From Erysipelotrichaceae bacterium (GTDB taxonomy: Bacteria > Bacillota_I > Bacilli_A > Erysipelotrichales > Erysipelotrichaceae): a stretch of DNA of 48,160 nt. The stretch is taken from NCBI GenBank assembly GCA_017431825.1, contig JAFRKI010000012.1, forward strand, positions 1 to 48,160, written 5' to 3'. Each line of letters starts with the position of its first letter. The first letter of the stretch is position 1. Below the pieces are notes generated by a model that saw nothing but the letters and a program-made list of their open reading frames with translations, did not search any database and was not told the origin of the DNA. Shown here in pieces: positions 35,384 to 41,355 of the stretch. The translations under genes and the position numbers were made by a program.

Positions 35384-35943
35384 GTACGGTAACGGAGATA
35401 CTTCTTCCTAAGCTTGTATAAGCGGTTATCCACTTTCTTGGCGGTAGTGTTCATCTTTTCCGCTATCTCCGCATAGCTGTAGTTCTTCATCCTGAGCAGG
35501 AGTATTTCCCTGTCGAAATCGGAGAGGGAACCGATGATCTTATGGGCTTCTCTGTTCCTGTGATAGGCAACGGGATCTTCGCTGACACAGTTGCTTTTAA
35601 CTTCCTCCCTGTGGTCCAGCAGTTCCATATTGTCCAGCGAATAGCTTTCATTGACGTATCTCTTGATATGGTTCTTATAGAAGCGGTTTATCCTTCTTTT
35701 GACGATGAGGTAGACAAGAGTGGAGAATTTGGTGTTGTTTTCGCTCCGGTACGCAAAACAGGCTTCATAGATGCCGATACAGGCTTCCTGGAAGAGGTCG
35801 TCCCTGCTTACTGTGAAATCGCCGCATTCCAGATCATAGTCATTGATTATGGAATGGATCATCCTTTTAAAACCATCGATCATTTCCTTGCAGGCATCGG
35901 AATCATTCGCCTTTACTCTCTCGATCAGTTCTTCTGTTTCCAT
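35380..35943 (-). CDS. SigH-like RNA polymerase sigma factor
   Basis: 187 residues from METEELIERVKANDSDACKE. Region 2 has DDLFQEACIGIYEACFAYRS and FSTLVYLIVKRRINRFYKNH; region 4 has LSDFDREILLLRMKNYSYAE and AEKMNTTAKKVDNRLYKLRK, a helix-turn-helix. It is a sigma-70 protein of the SigH/group 3 type, and its place after rlmB matches sigH in B. subtilis. In Firmicutes such factors direct stationary-phase, competence or sporulation genes. The ATG has GAGGG very close by; a TTG ten codons upstream is possible but lies in a terminator stem. Confidence 0.85.
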   Translation of the reverse strand: METEELIERVKANDSDACKEMIDGFKRMIHSIINDYDLECGDFTVSRDDLFQEACIGIYEACFAYRSENNTKFSTLVYLIVKRRINRFYKNHIKRYVNESYSLDNMELLDHREEVKSNCVSEDPVAYHRNREAHKIIGSLSDFDREILLLRMKNYSYAEIAEKMNTTAKKVDNRLYKLRKKYLRYRT

Positions 35944-35957
35944 GCCCTCATTATCAT

Positions 35958-35980
35958 GTAAAAGAGGTCCCAAGACCTCT
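35958..35980 (-). terminator. Terminator-like hairpin after rlmB
   Basis: AGAGGTC (35980-35974) and GACCTCT (35969-35963) with a TTGG loop, followed by TTTTACA on the minus strand. It lies between rlmB and the sigma-factor gene, so the latter may depend on readthrough. Confidence 0.7.
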
Positions 35981-36014
35981 CATTTACGTATCATTTACTT
36001 TAACTTATCCACGT

Positions 36015-36713
36015 TTATTTCTGTCGATAACTCAGGACGTTGTAGATCATGATCCCGGCTGCCACGGAAGCATTCAGGGAATTGATGTGACCGTGCATCG
36101 GCATCTTCACCATGAAGTCGCATTCCTCTCTGACCAGCCGGCTGATGCCTTCTCCTTCCGAACCGATGACCAGGACCGTGTTCATATTGTAGTCGATCCT
36201 GTCGTACATGTCCCTGGCGGCCGCATCGGTGCCTACGATCCAGTATCCTTTTTCTTTCAGAAACTTCAGAGTGTTAACGAGATTGGTTACTTCGGCCACC
36301 TTGACATATTCAAGAGCGCCGCTGGCTACCTTGGCTACCGTATCGCTCAGTCTGACGCTGTTGTGTTTCTTATAGATGATGCCGTCGGCTCCCGCACATT
36401 CAGCGGTCCTGATGATGGCTCCCAGATTATGCGGATCCTTCAGACCGTCGAGAACGATGATCAGTCCGTTCTCATCCTTCAGCATCTCCCCAACTTCATA
36501 AGTCTTATATTCAGCCACTTCCGCTGCCAGCCCCTGATGATTGCCGTTGTGCGATAAGCTGTCCAGTCTGGCTTTAGTGACCGTTTCGTATTCGATGTGC
36601 CTTTTTTCAAGTTCCTTTATGAAAGAGCTGTCTTTAAGAAGATAGGCTTTTCTGATGCGGTTGTTGCTGAGGGCTTCCAGAAAACTGTTTTTGCCGTAGA
36701 TGATATTACTCAT
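36015..36713 (-). CDS. rlmB: 23S rRNA (guanosine-2'-O-)-methyltransferase RlmB, SPOUT/TrmH family
   Basis: 232 residues from MSNIIYGKNSFLEALSNNRI. The N-terminal substrate-binding part is followed by the SPOUT domain with its knot motifs: IIVLDGLKDPHNLGAIIRTA, VLVIGSEGEGISRLVREECD and MHGHINSLNASVAAGIMIYN. It probably methylates G2251 (E. coli numbering) of 23S rRNA. The start overlaps mrnC by 8 nt with GGAGGGGAGG upstream; an earlier in-frame ATG at 36770 lies inside mrnC. Confidence 0.94.
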   Translation of the reverse strand: MSNIIYGKNSFLEALSNNRIRKAYLLKDSSFIKELEKRHIEYETVTKARLDSLSHNGNHQGLAAEVAEYKTYEVGEMLKDENGLIIVLDGLKDPHNLGAIIRTAECAGADGIIYKKHNSVRLSDTVAKVASGALEYVKVAEVTNLVNTLKFLKEKGYWIVGTDAAARDMYDRIDYNMNTVLVIGSEGEGISRLVREECDFMVKMPMHGHINSLNASVAAGIMIYNVLSYRQK

Positions 36714-37089
36714 TTTCCTCCCCTCCTTTGAACACTTCCCTGAAGAGCTCTTCCATCCTTTCCCTGTCACAGAGATAAAGATAACCGACGATGGCTTCTA
36801 GACCTGAAGCCGTTTCATATGACTTGCGGTCTCCGTTTTTAGGGATATGGGTTATATGGTTCCTTCCCCTTTTGAAGATCTTCTTTTCTTCTTCGGTGAA
36901 GAAGCCTTCTTCCGCAAGCCTCTCATATGCTGCGGCCTGGCCTCTGGCACAGTTGTAGCGGTTGCACAGCTTCTGCAGATCCTTTGAGGTCTGATGCCTG
37001 TGCTCAATGAAAAACTCTCTTACTTTCAGAGTGTAGACGGCATCACCGATATAGCTTAAGGAATTGGAACTTATCTCCTTTATGTCCAC
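36706..37089 (-). CDS. mrnC: Mini-ribonuclease III
   Basis: 127 residues: the catalytic RNase III domain alone, without the double-stranded RNA-binding domain. SYIGDAVYTLKVREFFIEHR holds the catalytic Asp of the signature, and YETASGLEAIVGYLYL the second acidic cluster. Mini-III matures 23S rRNA ends in Firmicutes. The start codon is GTG (37087-37089), overlapping the cysS stop by one base. It lies between cysS and rlmB as in Bacillus. Confidence 0.93.
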   Translation of the reverse strand: MDIKEISSNSLSYIGDAVYTLKVREFFIEHRHQTSKDLQKLCNRYNCARGQAAAYERLAEEGFFTEEEKKIFKRGRNHITHIPKNGDRKSYETASGLEAIVGYLYLCDRERMEELFREVFKGGEENE

Positions 37090-38423
37090 TAAAGGATCCC
37101 TCTTTCGGTCAGTGTACTGCGGTATTTATCAGCCGTTTCAAAATCCTTATTGCTTTTGGCTTCCTGCCACTTGGCATAGATGCCAAGATCGTCTTCGTTC
37201 AATACCAGCGGCTTTATGTCGATGCCCAGTACGTCCAGCATCTTTCTGATCGCATTGTACTGTCTGCTTACTTCCTCGTAATCGACTTCCTTTACTCTTA
37301 ATGCCTGATTGAGCAGCTTTACGGTATCGAAGATCACCATGTAGGCATTAGGCGTATTGAGGTCGTCGGCCATCTGATCGAGGAATTCCTGATACTTTTC
37401 TTCGTTACAGGAACCGGACAGCTTGTTTCCGGTAGTCTGGGCCTTTACTTCGACCTGTTTCAGGGCGGTTTCTATCTTAGCCAGTTCGGTCTTGGCAGCA
37501 TTGAACGTTTCTTCATCATAGATCAGTGAATCTCTGTATCTGGCGCTTAAGAGGAACCACCTGACGAGGTTGGTACCGTGCTCGGCGATGACGTCCTTGG
37601 CCCATTGGGTATTTCCTAAGGATTTGGACATCTTGCCGCCCTTTGTCTCCAGCATGCCGTTATGGACCCAGTAATTGGCCAGATGATGGCCGTTGACGCA
37701 TTCGGACTGGGCCATCTCGTTTTCATGGTGCGGGAACTTGAGGTCCTTGCCGCCGCCATGGATGTCGATGAGATTGCCGCCGAATTCCTTGCCGATCATG
37801 ACGACACATTCGGTATGCCAGCCGGGTCTGCCTTCGCCCCATGGCGAATCCCACTTGATACCTTTTTCGGTCTTTTTCCATAACGCAAAATCCAGCGGAT
37901 TCTTCTTAAGGTCGCCGACTTCGACTCTGGCTCCCGCATTGAGATCGTCAAGCTTCTGATGGGACAGTTCGCCGTATTTCGGATCGGATTCGACTGAGAA
38001 ATAGACGTCGCCGTCCACCACATAGGCATGTCCGCCTTTTACCAGCTTGTCGATGAAATCGATTATCTCATCCATCGTTTCGGTAACTCTCGGGGTAACG
38101 TCGATCGGTATGATATTGAGACTGTTTCTGACATCGTTGTAGGCCTTGATGTATCTTTCGGCAACTTCCTTTTCGCTGACGCCTTCTTCAAGAGCCTTGT
38201 TGATGATCTTGTCGTCAACATCCGTAAAATTGGAAACGAACTTTACCTTGTATCCTAGAGCTTCAAAAGTCCTTCTCAGGGTATCGAAAACGACTATCGG
38301 TCTGGCATTGCCGATATGGGCATGGTTATAGACGGTAGGTCCGCATACATACATGCTTACTTCGTTTTCCTTTATCGGTCTGAATTCCTCTTCCTTCAGA
38401 GAATAAGTATTATACAGTTTCAT
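37089..38423 (-). CDS. cysS: Cysteinyl-tRNA synthetase
   Basis: 444 residues, class I. The ATP site HIGN is at 36-39 (NHAHIGNARPIVVFD) and KMSKS at 264-268. Zinc ligands include Cys27 (YVCGPTVYN), Cys and His in GWHTEC and KFPHHENEMAQSE. The C-terminal part is short, ending at the anticodon-binding helices (FETADKYRSTLTERGIL). It begins directly after the stop of a 58-residue GYF-like gene (TAAATG) with AGGGG 7 nt upstream, so it is translationally linked to that gene. Confidence 0.97.
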   Translation of the reverse strand: MKLYNTYSLKEEEFRPIKENEVSMYVCGPTVYNHAHIGNARPIVVFDTLRRTFEALGYKVKFVSNFTDVDDKIINKALEEGVSEKEVAERYIKAYNDVRNSLNIIPIDVTPRVTETMDEIIDFIDKLVKGGHAYVVDGDVYFSVESDPKYGELSHQKLDDLNAGARVEVGDLKKNPLDFALWKKTEKGIKWDSPWGEGRPGWHTECVVMIGKEFGGNLIDIHGGGKDLKFPHHENEMAQSECVNGHHLANYWVHNGMLETKGGKMSKSLGNTQWAKDVIAEHGTNLVRWFLLSARYRDSLIYDEETFNAAKTELAKIETALKQVEVKAQTTGNKLSGSCNEEKYQEFLDQMADDLNTPNAYMVIFDTVKLLNQALRVKEVDYEEVSRQYNAIRKMLDVLGIDIKPLVLNEDDLGIYAKWQEAKSNKDFETADKYRSTLTERGIL

Positions 38424-38600
38424 TTAGTTACCCCTTTTCAAATAGAATTGATAGATAGTATCCTTGATCTTCATCCAGGTCTTCATTTCATTGGTGCTGA
38501 TGTAGTCGTCTTTGGAAAGCTCGCCCTTTTCGATCATCCTGATCAGTTCTTCATCGGTAAAGCGGCCTTCCTTGCCTCTGATCCGCCATATCTTATTCAT
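38424..38600 (-). CDS. Small GYF_2-like protein, 58 residues
   Basis: A short gene, MNKIWRIRGKEGRFTDEELI..., that overlaps the end of the XRE/RCC1-like gene by 8 nt and stops directly before the cysS ATG. GGAGG 6 nt upstream gives it a good ribosome site. The pattern W-x(6)-G-[RP]-[FY]-[ST]-x2-E-[LI]-x3-[IL]-x3-G-x[LI]-x3-[DT] ... W fits the GYF_2 (DUF4339) fold: GRFTDEELIRMIEKGELSKD and MKTWMKIKD. No signal peptide or membrane helix. GYF_2 domains are usually parts of membrane proteins and thought to bind proline-rich peptides; the role here is unknown. Base use is like its neighbours. Confidence 0.8.
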   Translation of the reverse strand: MNKIWRIRGKEGRFTDEELIRMIEKGELSKDDYISTNEMKTWMKIKDTIYQFYLKRGN

Positions 38601-40350
38601 TGCCTTCCTCCGGGCCAGGTATCTGGCAGGTATAGTAAGTCACCATCGCATTGGCCAGATCGCTTCTGGCTATCCTTTGTCCATGAGATATGCCGTCGAC
38701 AGAGATGATGGTCTGCGTATCTCCCTCACACGGACTGCCGGTCTCGACACAGATGATGTTGGAAACGCCGATGGAAGCCAGATACTTCTTGAATTCCTCA
38801 ACTCCCATGCCTTCAAAGTAGACGTCGATGTCGATGTATTCCTCAGAAGTGCTGCTGCCTCCCGGTCTTATGTAGGTGAAGTCCACGACCAGCGGTTCGG
38901 AATCCAGGTATTTTTCATCGTCTCCCAGCGTGGTGATGGTGATCTGATAGTTGTTGCCGTTGACCAGTCCGTCCGCAAAGAAGCTGACCATCTGATTGGA
39001 TGCGACCTTCTTGACGTTGCCTTCACCGGCATTGAGTCTTACTTCATATCCGCCGGCATTTTCCACGGCTGCGAAGGATACATCGATCGTTCCTTCGCCG
39101 ATGGAGATCTTGACGTCTCCGACCTGATCGAGTACCGTCTGTTCGAAATCATCGGACACGAACTGGTGATATTCGTTTCGGCCGGTACCGTAGATCCTTT
39201 CGCCGTCAAAGGCGATCAGATAGTCATTGCCCGAATCGATGGCGATGATGTTTTCCCACTTGGCTACTTCCTTTTCCATTCTGGCATCTTCACAGTCGAT
39301 CAGGACCTTGCCGTCCTTTCCCAGTGCTGCCACAAAGGCATCGCCGCAGGTCACATCGACGATGTCTTTCCACTTGTAGATGTTGAGGAAGTTCTTGTAT
39401 TTGGCGATATATTCGATCGAACCTCCTCCATCCAGAATGACGAGATTGTCATTGGAAGCGTCGATGTCGATGATATTGGAGAAGTTCTTGAGCTGACTCG
39501 ATCCGACGAACTCGCCGGTAAAGGACAGCTTTCCTTCATTGTCAAGGACGATCGTACCATTGCTGGTGGCATAGACCTTCCTGATGTTCTTGAAACCGTT
39601 GACGTCGCACTGGCCGTAATCGTTGTTATGACCGACGGCATAGACTTCGCCCTTGTTGTCGACCGCTACCACATGATCGTCGCCGGCTGCGATATCGACG
39701 ATGTTCCGCCACTTGGATATGGTCTCAAGTTCGCTGCCCGTAAGTCCGGCTGCCGAAAGCGTTCCGTCGTTGTGAAGGATGACAGTGAAGTCCTTGCCTT
39801 CCGCAACCTTGATGGCTGAACTGGATGGAAGATTGGACAGCTGACCGTTGGAATTGTCGCCGCTGCCCTTGACAGCTCCGTCACCGTAGATATAGACGAC
39901 GGTCGTTTCCGATACCGAAAGACGGTTGATGTTGGTAAGGGAAGCCTCGTAAGGAATGCTGTCATTGTTATTGCCGAATAAGGCGATGACGATTATTCCC
40001 AGTATCACGACACCGGCAGCCATTCCCACCAGCACCGGATTGTTCTTAATGAACTCCCTGATCCTTTCATCAAAGGTCTTCTTGGGAATGAAGTATTCGA
40101 TATTCAGTTCATCCGTCTTGGCATTGGACACTTCATAAAGAGTCACCTCATCTGTGTTCTTGAAGATGTCCACGACGCCCACATGATAGAGATTGGCTAT
40201 CTTCTTGCACTGGGCGTAATTAAGGACCTTACGCCCGTTTTCATAAGCCATGTATTCAACTACGTCAACGCCTAAAACCTCGGCTAAATGGGCCTGGGAA
40301 TAGTTATAGTGCTTACGCAGTTTCAGCAGTTTGCTTGGCAGATAATTCAT
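38593..40350 (-). CDS. Membrane-spanning XRE regulator with RCC1-like propeller, Fn3-like and PASTA-like domains
   Basis: 585 residues. Residues 1-66 form a Cro/C1-type helix-turn-helix (KLLKLRKHYNYSQAHLAEVL, then YMAYENGRKVL). After a linker comes a transmembrane helix at 105-125 (PVLVGMAAGVVILGIIVIAL). The outside part has about six RCC1/BNR-like blades (150-395), e.g. VVYIYGDGAVKGSGDNSNGQ, VVAVDNKGEVYAVGHNNDYG and YLIAFDGERIYGTGRNEYHQ, each with a G-x-N-x-G-Q or similar turn. Residues ~415-495 are Fn3-like (IDVSFAAVENAGGYEVRL) and ~505-575 resemble a PASTA domain (GMGVEEFKKYLASIGVSN ... GQRIARSDLANAMVTYYTC). No ribosome site is present; TGATATAAT lies 7 nt from the ATG, so the mRNA may be leaderless. 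Confidence 0.85.
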   Translation of the reverse strand: MNYLPSKLLKLRKHYNYSQAHLAEVLGVDVVEYMAYENGRKVLNYAQCKKIANLYHVGVVDIFKNTDEVTLYEVSNAKTDELNIEYFIPKKTFDERIREFIKNNPVLVGMAAGVVILGIIVIALFGNNNDSIPYEASLTNINRLSVSETTVVYIYGDGAVKGSGDNSNGQLSNLPSSSAIKVAEGKDFTVILHNDGTLSAAGLTGSELETISKWRNIVDIAAGDDHVVAVDNKGEVYAVGHNNDYGQCDVNGFKNIRKVYATSNGTIVLDNEGKLSFTGEFVGSSQLKNFSNIIDIDASNDNLVILDGGGSIEYIAKYKNFLNIYKWKDIVDVTCGDAFVAALGKDGKVLIDCEDARMEKEVAKWENIIAIDSGNDYLIAFDGERIYGTGRNEYHQFVSDDFEQTVLDQVGDVKISIGEGTIDVSFAAVENAGGYEVRLNAGEGNVKKVASNQMVSFFADGLVNGNNYQITITTLGDDEKYLDSEPLVVDFTYIRPGGSSTSEEYIDIDVYFEGMGVEEFKKYLASIGVSNIICVETGSPCEGDTQTIISVDGISHGQRIARSDLANAMVTYYTCQIPGPEEGNE

Positions 40351-40356
40351 GGAATT

Positions 40357-40365
40357 ATTATATCA
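40357..40365 (-). promoter_or_regulatory. Extended -10 promoter predicting a leaderless mRNA
   Basis: TGATATAAT on the minus strand (40365-40357) is an extended -10 element. The A of the ATG of the XRE/RCC1-like gene is the seventh base after it, exactly where transcription should start. No Shine-Dalgarno sequence is present. Confidence 0.55.
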
Positions 40366-40427
40366 TTCTTGGGTTAAGCCTTCTATCAATGCATGGTTCT
40401 TAATTTAAATATTTTTCAAGATAGTTA

Positions 40428-40456
40428 TTGATAAAAATCGGCCCTTGTGATAATAT
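40428..40456 (+). promoter_or_regulatory. Promoter of the tRNA cluster
   Basis: TTGATA (40428-40433), 17-nt spacer, TAATAT (40451-40456), ending 11 nt before tRNA-Asn. It is divergent from the XRE/RCC1-like gene. Confidence 0.7.
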
Positions 40457-40467
40457 AATTGAGCAAC

Positions 40468-40543
40468 GCCTGATTAGCTCAGTCGGTAGAGCGTTCGGCT
40501 GTTAACCGACAGGTCACAGGTTCGAGTCCTGTATCAGGCGCCA
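40468..40543 (+). tRNA. tRNA-Asn (anticodon GTT)
   Basis: 76 nt with encoded CCA. Acceptor GCCTGAT pairs with ATCAGGC, D arm GCTC-AGTCGGTA-GAGC, anticodon loop CTGTTAA (GTT), T loop TTCGAGT. All stems pair. Confidence 0.97.
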
Positions 40544-40548
40544 TTTAT

Positions 40549-40625
40549 GGCTAGTTGGTGAAGCGGCTTAACACACTGCCCTTTCACGGCAGCATTCACG
40601 GGTTCGAATCCCGTACTAGTCACCA
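40549..40625 (+). tRNA. tRNA-Glu (anticodon TTC)
   Basis: 77 nt with encoded CCA. Acceptor GGCTAGT pairs with ACTAGTC, anticodon stem CTGCC/GGCAG with loop CTTTCAC (TTC), T arm CGGG-TTCGAAT-CCCG. Confidence 0.96.
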
Positions 40626-40631
40626 TCTTGC

Positions 40632-40707
40632 GACCCCTTAGCTCAGCTGGCAGAGCAACTGACTCTTAATCAGTGGGTCTAGGGTTCGAATCCCTAAGGG
40701 GTCACCA
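40632..40707 (+). tRNA. tRNA-Lys (anticodon CTT)
   Basis: 76 nt with encoded CCA. Acceptor GACCCCT pairs with AGGGGTC, D arm GCTC/GAGC, anticodon stem ACTGA/TCAGT with loop CTCTTAA (CTT), T loop TTCGAAT. Last gene of the Asn-Glu-Lys cluster. Confidence 0.97.
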
Positions 40708-40715
40708 TCCTATAC

Positions 40716-40744
40716 AAAAACGCTTCATACGAAGCGCTTTTTTA
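40716..40744. terminator. Bidirectional terminator between the tRNAs and msrA
   Basis: CGCTTC (40721-40726) and GAAGCG (40731-40736) with an ATAC loop, flanked by AAAAA and CTTTTTT. It ends the tRNA transcript (+) and msrA (-), whose stop overlaps the T-run. Confidence 0.85.
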
Positions 40745-41248
40745 TTCTTCATTCAGTTTTCTTACTTCCTCATACTCCCTTTTGGATATATGACAGTAAC
40801 CGCCGGGATTCTTTATCAGATAATCCTGATGATACTCTTCAGCCGTATAGAAATTCTCCAGTTTCTTATACTCCGTATAAAACTCCGGATGCTTCTTCCT
40901 TTCCTCAAGGAAATATTCTCTGATGACTTCCTCATCACTGTCATCGGTATAATAAACGCCGGTAAGATACTGGGAACCGATGTCGTGTTTCTGTCCGTCG
41001 TTCTGCGTGGGATCGATGCAGATGAAGAAGGCCTTAAGGATCTTATCAAGGGAAATTATCTCATCGTCATAGATGATCTTAACCGTCTCTCTGAAGCTGG
41101 TCGTATTGGTCTTTACCAGTTCGTAAGTCGGATCCTTTATGTTTCCGTTGGCATAGCCCACTTCCGTATCCTTTACACCGTTAAGAGCCTGAAAAGCCTT
41201 CTCTAAGCCCCAGAAACAGCCTCCCGCAAGATATATAACTCTTTCCAT
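40742..41248 (-). CDS. msrA: Peptide methionine sulfoxide reductase MsrA
   Basis: 168 residues from MERVIYLAGGCFWGLEKAFQ. The catalytic Cys11 lies in GGCFWG; FFICIDPTQNDGQKHDIGSQ and AEEYHQDYL are the other family blocks. It reduces the S epimer of methionine sulfoxide with thioredoxin. There is no fused MsrB domain. GAGG is 9 nt from this ATG and only 3 nt from an in-frame ATG two codons earlier, so the later start is preferred. Single-gene transcript. Confidence 0.95.
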   Translation of the reverse strand: MERVIYLAGGCFWGLEKAFQALNGVKDTEVGYANGNIKDPTYELVKTNTTSFRETVKIIYDDEIISLDKILKAFFICIDPTQNDGQKHDIGSQYLTGVYYTDDSDEEVIREYFLEERKKHPEFYTEYKKLENFYTAEEYHQDYLIKNPGGYCHISKREYEEVRKLNEE

Positions 41249-41277
41249 ATACATAAACCTCTTTTATCTTTAATCCC

Positions 41278-41306
41278 ATTATAAAGGCTAAAAAGCCCCA
41301 TATAAA
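41278..41306 (-). promoter_or_regulatory. Promoter of msrA
   Basis: TTTATA (41306-41301), 17-nt spacer, TATAAT (41283-41278) on the minus strand, about 30 nt ahead of the ATG. The -35 box lies just beyond the terminator of the giant surface-protein gene. Confidence 0.6.
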
Positions 41307-41336
41307 GAAAAGACAGTTCATAATGAACTGTCTTTT
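41303..41336 (-). terminator. Terminator of the giant surface-protein gene
   Basis: AAAAGACAGTTCA (41336-41324) and TGAACTGTCTTTT (41320-41308), a 13-bp perfect stem with a TTA loop, followed by CTTTAT on the minus strand, about 20 nt after the stop. Confidence 0.9.
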
Positions 41337-41355
41337 ACATCATTGATTCATATGA

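Noticed and set aside
38512..39819. Long plus-strand frame (435 codons) opposite the XRE/RCC1-like gene
   Set aside because: No ribosome site; the protein is Asp/Val-rich without family features; it mirrors codon use of the real minus-strand gene.
40468..40707. tRNA cluster as an integration site of a mobile element
   Set aside because: No integrase, no direct repeat of a tRNA 3' end and no phage-like genes are seen nearby.
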